64,000 nt of DNA from Tanypteryx hageni (Eukaryota > Arthropoda > Insecta > Odonata > Petaluridae): contig CM054116.1 of assembly GCA_028673005.1 (NCBI GenBank), positions 39,126,577 to 39,190,576 of the forward strand, written 5' to 3'. The notes below the pieces were generated by a model. The model was given only the letters and a program-made list of their open reading frames with translations, did not search any database and was not told the origin of the DNA. This document shows positions 1-11,159 of the stretch, one piece after another. Made by a program: the position numbers and the translations under genes. Position 1 is the first letter of the stretch. Each line of letters opens with the position of its first letter.

Positions 1-1000
1 CCTCCCGCTCTTTCCCTCTCGTTCACTTTTCCTATCCCCTGCCTGCTGCCAATCGGCCCTCCTCTTCTCATTTACTTAGCGCTATAACACGCACCACCGG
101 GTAATGTCCGTTAATATGACGTCACAGCACCTGGCGCTCTCTCAAGCTGACAGACTGGGGGGAAGGGGAGGGGTTGTTGGCTTCGGAGGATGGATCCTAG
201 AGATCTCTGTTGCCAGCCTGGTCTGGTTCATGCCGGTCTCCACGGGTTTCAGTTGACTCGATATTATAATAGAAAGCATCATCTAAACATTGGATAGTAT
301 TTCTTCGATGGCATTAAAATTACCTTTTCAAGTGCTGGGGAGGTCCCGAGATGATGTAAAAGCCTGGTACATATACCCAATTTTCTCAGCCAAAATTGCC
401 TCTGATATCATAATAATTCGTGTTCTTCTCTTTTGTTCCTTTGCTGGACCTTATGATTCTCGTCATGCATCGAATCATGCTTCTGTGGCTCAAGTTTAAA
501 GTTTTGTGGGTTCTTCTGATCAATGATTTTCCTCGTTGTGATAAATATTTTTGCTTTTACAAAACAAATCATTTCTTCCATCTGTAATGTATACCGTAGG
601 TATGTATTCCACATTCACTCATCTAACAAACAATATTTTGTTATTAATTTTCAGCCGAAATATTCTTTTCGTTTTTAATGTTAGTTACATATATACAGTA
701 TTCGTGAGCTTCAACTAAAAATTTCTGCTCTGTGTTAATCATTTTGCAGCTTTAAAAAATCTTTATCCAAATTTTGTTTCACTATCGGGATTGTAGTGAC
801 TATGCTGGTATCACTAATGTGACGAAGACTTGTAAGCGGCTACAAGAGGTGTGCTTTCTTTAATGGTTTAGAAAAATTCAATCCGTTCCAAAGTAAATTT
901 TATTTAATTTTAAACCGAAAAAAGGACAGCCTTTTAGGCCATATCCATCTTCTAAACTCCTTCACTCCCCCTGGCCTCAGCCTTCGCTAACATTTCACTC
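1..1000. other. Non-coding stretch, no gene seen
   Basis: The first 280 bases are relatively GC-rich and begin with a short pyrimidine tract. They contain a CRE-type palindrome TGACGTCA at 117-124. From 280 to 1000 the sequence is AT-rich and shows no frame longer than about 70 codons, no homology I recognise and no repeat I could pair within the window. Confidence 0.5.
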
Positions 1001-1116
1001 CTTTTTGGCCATTCCTCCACCGCCTCCGCATCCTCCAATCCCCGACTTTTCCGCTCTACCCTTCCACCCCCATGCCTCCACCCAGTGTCACTGCCATCAT
1101 TTGTCTCTCTCCTGTG

Positions 1117-1142
1117 CTGACGAAGGGATCGCCTCCGAAAGC
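1117..1142 (+). other. Hammerhead-ribozyme-like core
   Basis: CTGACGA (1117-1123) is followed by a short GGG/TCC-pairable stretch and GAAAGC (1137-1142). This order matches the conserved CUGANGA, stem II, GAAA core of hammerhead ribozymes. One extra A lies between the core and stem II, and I did not confirm a cleavage triplet, so activity is doubtful. Confidence 0.3.
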
Positions 1143-1308
1143 TTCCATTTTTTTTGGGTTTTTTATGTTTGTTTTATGTGTGTCACTCCGACACCCCCAG
1201 CAGCTCGCCAACATGAAGTCATCTTATTGGTGAGTGCTCACTGGGCTTCCTTATCCCAACATCTTGTTGCCATCCATTTATCCCACTTACCTTTCGTCTT
1301 CCATAAGC

Positions 1309-1346
<38 letters not shown>

Positions 1347-1549
1347 TATATATATATATATATATATAACAACTTACGGAAAAGGAAAGGTAAAATGAAT
1401 ATATGGATGTCAACAAGGTGTTGGGATGAGGAAACCCAGTGAGCACTCACCAATCAGACGACTTCAGGTTGGCGAGGCCCCGGGGATGTCGAAGCGACAC
1501 ACGTAAAATAACACAAAAACACAGAAACATCACAAACGTAAAGCTTTCG
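1117..1549. mobile_element. Hairpin (foldback) element 1 with (TA)n centre, Penelope-like
   Basis: Two arms of about 180 bp, roughly 1125-1310 and 1371-1549, are inverted copies of one another around a (TA)n core (1312-1343 and 1347-1368). Shared arm landmarks are a GTGAGTGCTCACTGGG-type segment, CAACACCTTGTTG and a GAAAGCTT end. Both outer ends carry the CUGANGA...GAAAGC pattern seen in the hammerhead-bearing terminal repeats of Penelope-like retroelements. No protein is encoded. The arm pairing is seen directly; assignment to Penelope-like elements is inference, and an unrelated foldback MITE is the alternative. Confidence 0.6.
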
Positions 1550-1567
1550 GAACTACTCCTTCTTCAG
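1540..1567 (-). other. Hammerhead-ribozyme-like core in the opposite arm
   Basis: On the minus strand the order is CTGAAGA, an A, GGA...TCC (3-bp stem), then GAAAGC. It is the inverted partner of the motif at 1117-1142, at the outer end of the right arm of hairpin element 1. It carries the same extra A after the core, so it may be a decayed or structural relic rather than a self-cleaving RNA. Confidence 0.3.
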
Positions 1568-1608
1568 CTACAGAGAGAGAACACCTCATCCCAACACCTT
1601 GTTGACAT

Positions 1609-1610
<2 letters not shown>

Positions 1611-1658
<48 letters not shown>
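1611..1658. repeat. (AT)24 microsatellite
   Basis: This is an uninterrupted AT dinucleotide tract. It follows another copy of the 'cccaacaccttgttgacatcc' segment found in the hairpin arms, so it is probably the centre of a third, truncated hairpin copy. Confidence 0.9.
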
Positions 1659-1660
<2 letters not shown>

Positions 1661-1943
1661 TCAGCATTCTCCATCCAAGTCCACATTTCAAAGCTTTGGA
1701 ACTCATATTGTCCAACCATATAATCATTACTAGGGATTGTAATGTGGCAGTTTCCCTCTTGCTTTCCACATCGCAGTACTGTAACCGTTCAAATCGACCC
1801 GATCACGCCTACAGCTGTATTGGATATAGACCCAGCCAACATAGTGTTTTCGGCCTTATACCATACTGACTGTACTGGTTTCTACTGCCAGGCACTGATG
1901 ATAGTTTTTTATAAAACCTCCATTCGCGGGGTTTGAACTCCGG

Positions 1944-2216
1944 AGAATGATAAAGATAAAATGGACAGATAGGATAAAAAACGATGAAGTTCTACGAAGA
2001 GTAGGATAGATGCGAATGATTATACAGACTATTAGAAAGAGGAAGGCAAATTGGGTTGGCATTACCTGAGGAGAGAGAGTATCCAGACGTGTTAGAAGGA
2101 AAACTAGAAGGAAAACTAGATGGAAAAAGGGGAAAGAGGTAGGAAAAGTTTTCAGCTATATAATAGACGAATTGAAAGGGAAAAATAGTTATCAAGATAC
2201 GAAGAGGAGAGCGTAA
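1944..2216 (+). pseudogene. Decayed LINE ORF2 C-terminal tail (non-LTR reverse transcriptase)
   Basis: Reading from 1944 gives a stretch containing WTDRIKNDEVLRRVG, then a stop, then TIRKRKANWVG. This matches the region downstream of the RT domain in insect non-LTR retrotransposons, whose consensus is of the type 'WTDkirNEEVLrRvge...irkRkanWiGHiLR...EGkleG'. Near 2092 the homology moves to another frame (LEGKLEGKLDGKRGKR) and later returns to the first frame (IIDELKG). At least two in-frame stops and two frameshifts are present. The catalytic palm and endonuclease are absent. It is a dead 5'-truncated fragment; the clade (Jockey/CR1/RTE type) is not resolved. Confidence 0.75.
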
Positions 2217-2247
2217 AATAGGAGTATATATATATTCCGACACCAAT

Positions 2248-2399
2248 AAGCTTTCGTTTTTTCTGTATGCGTGTTTATTTACGTGCGTCTCTTTGACGCC
2301 CTCAGCAGCCTGCCAACTTGGTCCTCAACTTGGTAAGTGTCCGCTGGGCTTCCTTCAACACCTTGTTGCCACCCTCATCACTACATTTTATTTTCCTTA

Positions 2400-2452
<53 letters not shown>

Positions 2453-2630
2453 CAGCTTACGGAAAAGGAAAGGTAAAATGGATATATGGATGTCAACAAG
2501 GTGTTGGGATGAGGAAACCCAGTGAACACTCACCAATCAGACGACTTCAGGTTGGCGAGGCCCCGGGGATGTCGAAGCGACACACGTAAAAGAACACTAA
2601 AACACAGAAACATCACAAACGTAGAAGCTT

Positions 2631-2640
<10 letters not shown>
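2248..2640. mobile_element. Hairpin (foldback) element 2 with (TA)n centre
   Basis: This has the same architecture as the element at 1117-1549: left arm about 2250-2403, (TA)n core 2404-2451, right arm 2454-2633. The right arm is almost identical to the right arm of element 1 (1371-1549), with only a handful of differences over about 175 bp. The two left arms are clearly more diverged from each other. The outer ends again read AAGCTTTCG/CGAAAGCTT. It is non-autonomous, with no coding capacity. Confidence 0.6.
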
Positions 2641-2673
<33 letters not shown>

Positions 2674-2710
2674 TTATTTATTTATTTATTTATACACACA
2701 CACATGTGTG
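2634..2710. repeat. Compound microsatellite (TA)n-(TTTA)n-(CA)n
   Basis: A (TA)n tract runs to about 2669. It is followed by TTTA tetranucleotides to about 2692 and a CA tract ending in a CACATGTGTG palindrome. Confidence 0.9.
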
Positions 2711-4289
2711 TGTGCGGGTTTTAATCCTGCCCATTGCATGGTCGTATTTGCTTTTCATTAAAACGCAAGTACCAAGTTGTGGAAACCTGTTTATGTTAAA
2801 TAAATTAATATTTTTGTTATTATTAACAGAATACCTCAAAATGTTGTGGTAAGCCACAAAGCCTTTTTCGGCCATATTTTTACGCCACTTCCTAATGGTC
2901 TAAATTGTGACTGTCAGCGACCATTTTGCACCTAAAACTGATTTATTTCTACTACTGAACATTGGTCTTGGCTGTCTTCCGATATGTTTGATAGAAAATC
3001 TTCCAATGGAGCCTAAACTGAATTGTATTCACATATTAGAATGCAGAGTTTTTGTAGAGATACTAGCAATATGTAGTTTCTTTCTGACATCGTTCCTTCT
3101 CTTAAGTGCCATCAGCCCATAATGAAGATACACACAAAGATGTTCCCAAAAGATAAGAAAGGTCTACGGCTAAATAGGAAATATGCGCCCTATAAAAGGT
3201 TATGTGAGCCCTTGTTCATACACTTTTGAGCGATGAGAATTTAATGCTACTAGGGGAGGAATCTGTATGAGTTTACTCTAAGTAAAAATAATTATTAAGG
3301 GAAAATACAAAAATATATGGGTAAAAATGAAAAGAAGACCCGAACGCTTGGAACTGAGTTTATAATTACTTTTTATTAACTTTACACATGAAAAATAAAT
3401 AATAATCTACAATAAAGATGAATTATTTTTACAAGAAATAAAACTTTGAAAATATGTTGTCACGAAACTTAAATTTGATACCAAACATTTACTCAGGAGG
3501 AGTTTAAACATATAACTATATATATTCTCATCCTGCAAAGAGTCGGTTTCTGAAGGGTCGATAATGAGAGACCATGGCTACTTCATGTGTCGTCGCCACA
3601 TTTGGCCTTAAAGTCTCAGGATTAAATAAGGCTGCATGGGAAATGCATTGTTTAGATCTATTTTTATCATTAATTTTTGAAGCAACATAATTTTTGTCTT
3701 GTGTGGACAAAACCTTCATAGTCATCGCAGAGAACAATAAATCAAAATACAGCAATCATAAAAAAATACCCAATTCAACAAAGCAGTCATGTGCCATGTG
3801 TTTAAATACTAGTGTAATTCCCATAAAAATTGCCGGATATACGTGAATAAAGTATTAAATTAAAATAAAATATAAATAAAAAAATGAAACCATCCTTTAT
3901 ATGCACTAAAAGGTAAAATAAAAAAGATTAAAAATTCACCTAATTGAATGTTTCAAAAAGTAAAAATAGTTTAGGGTATATAATAGTTTGGCGGCAAATA
4001 TTAGCGATGATGTATTAAGGAACTACTTTCGTATTGTCCAAAACTATTTTTACATCCTGGAACATTTAATTATGTGAAGTTTATACTTATTTTTTTACTT
4101 TTCAGGCAATATAAGGGGTTGTTTCATTGTATTTTAACTAGTATATTGCCCGTCAAAAACAACGTGTTCAAATTAATAAAAACAGGAATTTACATTTTTA
4201 ACTTGAAATAAATTATTTTAACTATATTTATATTGATTGTGTTTCTCGCAGAAGTCGGTTGTCAAGATAAACAGATTTTGAGGTAGGAG
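2711..4289. other. AT-rich non-coding stretch
   Basis: No gene, RNA gene or clear repeat was recognised. The sequence is strongly AT-rich with poly-A/T runs, and open frames do not exceed about 75 codons. Confidence 0.5.
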
Positions 4290-4560
4290 AGGGGAAGAGG
4301 GGAAGGCATTTAGCCTTGAGACAACAATCTGAGCTCAAGTTTTGTCAATTACATTGTCATCAAAGCAGTTGTCGTTAAAATGAAAATATTGCCTCAAAGT
4401 ATGATTTATTAATATGAGCAATTTTGAACTGTATAGACCAGTCAAATTAGACATTTTAGGGGAAATAATTCATAAAGTTTTCAAACTTGTCACATTTGTC
4501 CGTTAGGGCAACTTAACTAACATATCAAAAGTTGACATGCCTGTCGTGTAGCGTCGGCCG

Positions 4561-4580
4561 TTTTGGCGCCAAAATGGCCG
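4561..4580. promoter_or_regulatory. E2F-type palindrome overlapping a YY1/Pho-type site
   Basis: TTTTGGCGCCAAAA (4561-4574) is a perfect 14-bp palindrome of E2F/DP consensus type. It overlaps CAAAATGGCCG (4570-4580), which has the GCCAT core and the CAARATGGCCG form of YY1 (Pho in flies) sites. Function is not shown. It is notable because the composite is conserved between inverted modules. Confidence 0.4.
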
Positions 4581-5435
4581 CCGGAGCACAGCCCGCGACT
4601 GGCCTTTCGCGAATAACTCGGAAACGGTCATATCTACGGCAAAACTGCACACAAACAACCTTGTAGAGAATAAAACTTTCTACAAGAAAGGGTCTTTGCA
4701 TTTTTTTTGCTACTGCGTTGGTATAGCAGAAAATGAGCGTTGTTTGCGGAACGACCGGTCAAATTCGATTTTTATAGCGGTTAGGGTAAATAATTCATAA
4801 AGATTTGAAACTTGGTACATTTGTTCACTAGGACAACCTTCCTATCATATCAAAAGTTGACATGTCTGCCGTGTACGCGTCGGTCGCTATGGCGCCACAA
4901 TGGCCGCCGGAGCAGGACCCGCGACTGGCCTTTCGCAAATAACTCGGAAACGGTCAAATACACGGTGAAACCGTACTCAGACAAACTCGTAGAGAATAAA
5001 ACTTCCTAGAAGAAAGGTTCTTGAAGTCTTTTTGCTACTGCGATGGTATAGCAGAAAATGAGCGTTTTTTTACGGACTGCAGACCGCGCGGTCTTAAAAT
5101 CAAGTGTTGTGAGCTCGTTTCCACATCACCAGCTGTGGTAGGGCTCCAGACGCATGTTTTCATAGTGGTATCCCCTTTAGGCACTAATCCACTGTTTATT
5201 TCAATTACTTAACCTAAGTAATAACGAGCTCACAACACTGATTTTAAGACAGCGCGCGGTCTGTGTTCCGCGAACAACGCTCATTTTCTGCTATACCATC
5301 GCAGTAGGGAAAAAATTCGAAGAACCTTTCTTGTAAAATATTTTATTCTCTACAAGTTTGTGTATGTACAGTTTCGCCGTAGATTTGACCGTTTCCGATT
5401 TATTCGTAAAAAGCCAGTCGCGGGTCGTGCACCGG

Positions 5436-5455
5436 CGGCCATTTTGGCGCCAAAA
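5436..5455. promoter_or_regulatory. Second E2F palindrome plus YY1/Pho-type site (inverted)
   Basis: CGGCCATTTTG (5436-5446) overlaps TTTTGGCGCCAAAA (5442-5455), the mirror of the composite at 4561-4580. The middle module U2 has a mutated version (around 4888-4900) that keeps GGCGCC but breaks the outer palindrome. Confidence 0.4.
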
Positions 5456-5974
5456 CGGCCGACGCGTACACGTCGGGCACGTCAACTTATGATATGTTAG
5501 TTAGGTTGCCATAACGGACAAATCTGCCAAGTTTCAAAACTTGATGAATTATTTCCCCTAAAAAGTCGAATTTGACTGGTCTAATAAGCGGAAAAAGACG
5601 AATAGAATAAGATCGCAGATAGATAGAAAAAGATGATCGTAGGTCAGTTTTTTCTAAACTAATTTCCAAAATAATAAAATCTTGCACGTCGAAATGTAGG
5701 CAAGGGAGGGGAAGGCATTTATCCTTGGGACAACAATATGAGCTCGAGTTTTGACAATTGCATAGTCGTCAAGGCAGTTATCGTTCACATGGAAATATTT
5801 CCTCCAAATATGTTATTTAAACGTTCTATATGAACGATTTCGAGTCGTAGGCGGAAAAAGATGAATATAAGAATTGACATTATTAATTTTTCTTGAAATA
5901 GTTCAAATCGGATGATCGAAGGTCAATATTTCTAATTTTAATTTCCAAAAGAATAAAAAGCCTGCACGTCGAAA

Positions 5975-8900
5975 AGTCCATTTTTACGTGTTGCCTTATG
6001 AGAAATAGAAATATTTTCCTGGAGTCGAACCAGGGTTGTTTTTCCAAATGTTTTTGTCAATCACTTTTAATATGTGAATCAAGCATTCCGGGAAAATTTT
6101 GAGCGATTATCTCTTACCGGGTTTGAGATATAAACAATTTAAAATTATTACCAATCAACACTTGTCTATTATCATAGAAATATGAATTTTATTTTTGTTT
6201 TTAGGAATAGGTTCACTATTGTATGTACTTTGTGTATTTTTGTTGTTGTTCATTTATGAAATTACTCTTCCTATCAAAATGTATTACAATATGCATGCTA
6301 AAAGCTTTAAAAAATAAGGTGAAAAAACTCAACCAACAAATATAACAAAGGATTCTCAGTGTGTGCTGTTCTTTTGTATCTATAAGTAATGAGATTCGAA
6401 CGTATTACTATTAATTTAATTTTGGGAAAAGGCTTTATATCAAATCTTAGCCCAAATTTGTTTGGGTTTGTTTTTCCACATTATTTTTTTATTTCGACGC
6501 ACTTCTTCTAATAAAATATATTTGGAAAACAAAGTCCATTTTAAAAACAACAAGAAATATAACAAAAATATATAGATTAATGATGTGAACCTACGACAAA
6601 ACTTACTCGTATTTCACGAAAAATTTACTCAAAATCTTTTTAACGAATCAGCAATTTAAATTTCTTTCTGACTCATAAATACAATATCAATTAATAATAA
6701 TATATATTCAATTACGTTACCGTCATATTGTTTATGGTTACCAAGGTACTGCTTAAATTCAAATAGCGTCGATATTTCTTGAATACATGAACAGATGCGA
6801 CGCGAATTCAGTCAATCATACACGAAACTAGCAACAATGCAAATCACCTGGGCGACGAATGATTTTAATTGAAAAATGCGTCCAATTTTCACGTTTTAAA
6901 CTAATTTGTGGACCGATTTGACGCGCACCCATATGAATATCGACAGCAGGAAAGTAAAAGTTTTTTTTCTTCAGTCGTTATACGTCTACTTACTAAGATG
7001 ATTCTGAGTAATTTTGATTTGCTAATGATTAATATGCTACGCTCATACTCGAGTTAATCAAATGGAGAAAAAAAAACGCTTCTGCAATCGAATCCATGAT
7101 CTTATGATAGATGGTTACATGTTTATAATGCGCAAGAGGGAGATCCTAGTATACTGTGGATAATTCGCCGGAATCGCACTTTTCTTCTCCATTTATTCGC
7201 GTGAATGTTTTCGATTCTTGGTGCCGGACCGCTCAGGAGATACCTTAACAAGTGTAATTTATGAGTACATTAATCCAGGGGCAATACAAATATTCAAAGC
7301 ATTCCTGGAATGTGACAGTTTTTTTTATCCGCAGACGAAAGCGCGCACGCAGCACATTGAAAGTTTGTGGGGGAGTCGCAAAAATGAGAATCGTGAATGT
7401 GGAACATCTAGATCATAATTAGATTCATACATGCGCGAATTTATGCGACGTCGGCGAATTTATGACGAGGACCCGTTTCAACAAATAATTCAGAACATTG
7501 TGGACTTCTGAAGGAGAGCCACTCTCGTTGAAAGTTGTCTTTTATTGAATGGATAAAATATATTTTGTTTCATATGGAGGTATTTTTCCTTGGCTGGGTT
7601 ATTGCACATAAAAACCTGTTTTTTTTTTAGCAAGAGTCACTGAACATGAGTTATATAGGAAACAATTGTAGAAAAATATTCGTTCATTGATGTTCGTTAG
7701 TCGATCGCGAATACGGAAATTTTGGAAAGTGTCTTACAAAGTTCGGGGAAAGAAGGTTTAAACAATAGAAACCCAGGAGAGTTCGTGAAGCGGACGACTA
7801 TTAGCGCGGTCCGCGGAACGCGTGGATACGAAACCTTTAGTCACAATAAATGCAAATAGGGTGAAAATTTTCAGAATTAAGAATATATGGCTCGTATAAT
7901 CAGTCAGCGTATTTTTTTCAGTCGCGATTATGTCATCTTTCCGTAAAATTTATGCGGCTGCCGTAACCCGAAAACAAATTAAATCAGCGCCCAAGGGATA
8001 CGAGAGCAAAAGAACTAAAGGCGCCTTTTAAGAGAGTCTGTTTTTTTTTTAACGGCGCCATAAAATTCAGCATGGCAGGACGCAGTTTAGGATTATTTTC
8101 TTCCGTTTCAGGATCCCCACTGCAGATGGCACTGGTTAGTCCGCAAGACTTATCTGTTTGCTTTCGCGATCACCAATGACCCTTCTGTGGCTTACTTGAC
8201 CCTTCGCCACTTAGCCCCTCTCGCCTCCACCTGCTCCCTCCGAATACGGTCGGAGGCGTCTGGACATCTTCGCCACACCCAAAAGCCCTGCCCACCACGA
8301 TCCGCCAATTCCCCACATTTCCGCAGTGGAAGTTTACTCTTTCAGTTTTGTTGGCGCTCCTTCCCAGAAACTGTAAATCATCCACTTTACCCAAATGGAA
8401 ATTTCAGAGCAGCGCGAGCACTAGATAGCACTGTAAATTGTTGTGGAGGGGAGGAGGGTAATTTCATTCGGCGAGAAAAAAAAGCGTCCGTGCGCGTGTT
8501 GTCTCGCAAAATGGGTCGTGACCACTTGGACGTTATCTGTCATTTTCATCTATTCGCAGGCAGGTTAATTTTCTCGGAGCTTATCGCTATTTTAATAAAT
8601 TAAACTCCATCTCATTATTCTTCCCGTCAGATTGCAGAATTTTAAAGCTTGTGTATACGAGTGAACCCGATTTGATGGCTACTATATATGCATGTTTTCC
8701 ATCTATCTTGCAGTTTTTTTTACGTTCCTTGAAGGCGTAAAAATTTACCTATTTATTTGTCATTTCTTACTTTCGTCAAAGTTTTGTAGTTTTGGGCACG
8801 AAAGACTGATTCGCTTGTGTTATCTTTAAAATAAAATTTGCTGTTATTATTTTTCGTAAAATTCATTCATGAAATATATTTTTTTTTATTGGACCTATAT

Positions 8901-9904
8901 GTCCTCCACCGTCCTTCCTCTATTTAAAAAAAGCAACTAAGAAAGATTCCCGCAGATGTAGTTCAAGCTTGCCGGATATAAAGAACTAGTCACACGTTTA
9001 AAAATTAAGCACCCGAATTTACGAGACGGAATACGCACTTTGAACGCGCTATTAAAAAGGGAAGAAAATTCAGCGATTTATGGCGGCTGAGTCCCGCTCG
9101 ATGGGGCGGCACTAATAATGGTTCATAAATTTCTCACTCTTGCCGCGTCCAAGACGTACTTCTGGAAGGGGAGGAGAGGGCAAAACGTTAAAGGTTTAGT
9201 TTGCGAAATTGCGGTAAACCTTCATTAGAGTGACGATTCAAACCATTCAGCGACGTAACCGCGAGATAAGAGACAGAGATTGGGAGAAAGAGATTGAGAG
9301 GAACAGAAGGAGAGAGAGAAAAAGGGAGATAGAGCGGTAGGGATGCGGAAGGTAAAGAGTCAGTAATGTCGCGCGGGATCTACCTTTAAAGGAACAACTT
9401 TCGTCTTGCCCACTTTCTCTCTCACCCACGAAAACTTTTAGGTAACTGAGTTCTTTCGTATAAATTCCTAGCTGCCCCCCCTCCCCCCCCACCGCCTCCC
9501 CACAACTCCCTTTACCTCTATTTTACCTCCCATAACAAACTCCGGGTGGTTGGTAACCCTACCGAGATTGCTCCGCGGGGAGAAATCCCTTTTGTGAAGT
9601 TGCGAGCGACTGTGGCGCCACGGAGACTTTCGGAGAACGGAAAGGAGAGGAGGGGCTCTGCGGGGCTTCCCTCACGAGTTGCGGGTTGCCGTCACCCATC
9701 CTTCTAGGGGCGCTGACGCCGCCGCCGAGGGATGAAAGATGGGAGCGGGCCGGGAGAATAGGTTTTTAAAGCGTCGGGAATGTGTGGTAATGGAAAGAGA
9801 TGAATGATAGATTACGGGGCCGTGCTTCACTTACGGTCCCGCACTCAGCTCCGGGGGGTATTAAAACGTCTCTTTATGGATCGGGAGACCGTTAAAAGGC
9901 CAGC
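5975..9904. other. Non-coding stretch, AT-rich then GC-rich
   Basis: 5975-8000 is AT-rich with no recognised feature apart from the T-arm-like motif. From 8100 to 8600 and from 9480 to 9830 the sequence is richer in GC and CpG. The 138-codon frame at 8187-8603 shows no domain or homology I recognise. A purine tract lies at about 9265-9340. Confidence 0.45.
6018..6034 (-). other. Isolated tRNA T-arm-like motif
   Basis: On the minus strand CCTGG-TTCGACT-CCAGG forms a perfect 5-bp stem with a 7-nt loop, matching a tRNA T-arm and the Pol III B box. I find no acceptable D-arm or A box upstream, so it is at most a SINE remnant or coincidence. Confidence 0.3.
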
Positions 9905-10090
9905 TAAAAGTAGATAGCGCGATGGGGCTGCCCGTGCTCGTGAGGCAGGGGTCTCGGGTTTGAGTTCGACCCGGAAGGAATTGAAGTATAATACCTCCGT
10001 CACCATCGAGGTTATTGTTGTCTCCGGGCAGCCGTAAAAATGACGTAGATACCCCAAAAACTATAAAACTTACGTAAATCATGCCAGCTT
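9905..10090 (+). mobile_element. tRNA-derived SINE-like sequence
   Basis: A Pol III A-box match TAGCGCGATGGG (9915-9926, one deviation from TRGCNNARYNGG) is followed 37 nt later by a B-box match GTTCGACCC (9964-9972). The spacing is that of a tRNA-derived promoter. A non-tRNA body follows, ending in an A-rich stretch near 10065-10080. The ends and target duplication could not be fixed, and no second copy occurs in the window. A degenerate tRNA pseudogene is the alternative. Confidence 0.5.
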
Positions 10091-11159
10091 AGCGGAGGGC
10101 AGTAAAAATCGAGGCACCACGACGTACAATCACTTCTTTTCTTGCTCCGGAGTCGTGTTTTAGTGCCGGGTTTAAATAACGAGGAAATTCATCGTGGACG
10201 ATAAGAAAATAAGTGTATCAGTTTCTTTTCATGGGAAATGTTCCTACTGCTATATCCCCAGGTATTAAGATTAAAGAAAACGCTCCTCGAACGCAATAAA
10301 TGTAACAAGTTCTTAGTCCTCTTGCCTCCATGGGGACGTTTCCGATATATTTGAAAAGTCGCCTTTGTTGGTTTTGAGATATCGCGGTCGCATCGAAGAA
10401 TGTGAATTTATTTCTTCAACTTATATACTCGGTATTTATCGTTGAATGAGAAATAATGATCTTCCTATTTTGCTGTGCTTCATCAATTTATCATATAGGT
10501 ATTTTATTTGCAGTTTTTCTTAATGGTGAAGCATCTATCATTCAATTAATACGCTGGTGTTAAAGCCAGAATATTTCGTAACTCTAAAAAAGTATTTATC
10601 AAAAAATCTATACTTTTGGTACAAAAGCATCGTCTGAATAAAAGCGATAGCTTCGCCATTATAGTGAAGAAAGCTTGCTTTAATAAAAAAAATCGACGCT
10701 TTCCGAATGGATTTATATTCAGTAAGTTCATGGGCAAAAAATCACTATCCCATATAAAATTCAATTTCTCAAATTGGCACCTCCCCAGAACCTTTTAAAT
10801 CACCGTCAATTCCTCATATCCCCCTTCCTCCGTCTCCTAAAGAATCCCAAATTTTGCGGCCACTTCGCCGTAAAGGAAAAGAGAGAGAAAGAAATAAGGA
10901 GGAGGAGAAGGATGAGATTCCGTTATCCGTTTCCCTCCTTTCTTCCCTGCCATTCCCTTAATCCTCCTCTCACTCCTTTTCCCGCATACCAGAACCTCCT
11001 GAAAGCAAATATCATCAATCCTAGCTTCTCTGGAAAATAAAAAAAATCAGCCCGCCTTTATTATCTCAAATACATTTCTTGAATTCCTCTCCCGTTCATT
11101 TTTATCTTATTCATTTCCCGGAATGCCGTCCTTTTTTCAAGGAGCGGAATAGGAGGAGT
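10091..11159. other. Non-coding stretch
   Basis: Mostly AT-rich with poly-A runs. A pyrimidine-rich patch begins near 10775. No gene or RNA gene was recognised. Confidence 0.45.

Larger units (their letters stand above)
4290..5974. mobile_element. Composite foldback repeat, modular, about 1.7 kb
   Basis: Visible module order is: A (4290-4412); U1 (4438-4752); U2 (4753 to about 5080, direct copy of U1); inner arm (5081-5119); unique loop (5120-5222); inverted inner arm (5223-5261); U3 (about 5264-5580, inverted copy of U); B (5588-5694); A' (5704-5822, direct copy of A); B' (5851-5974, direct copy of B). U2 plus inner arm against inner arm plus U3 forms an inverted repeat with arms of about 360 bp and a 103-bp loop. 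There is no coding capacity: the mirrored frames at 4812-5009 and 5291-5485 look alike only because they are inverted copies. I recognise no family; it behaves like a non-autonomous foldback or complex satellite. Confidence 0.7.

Noticed and set aside
1926..1942. SINE B box on the minus strand (GGAGTTCAAACCCC)
   Set aside because: The upstream minus-strand sequence is the LINE fragment and has no A box. The match is probably accidental.
4812..5485. Two similar small proteins on opposite strands (4812-5009 and 5291-5485)
   Set aside because: They look homologous only because the DNA is an inverted repeat. No substitution pattern favours coding, and module U1 lacks the frame.
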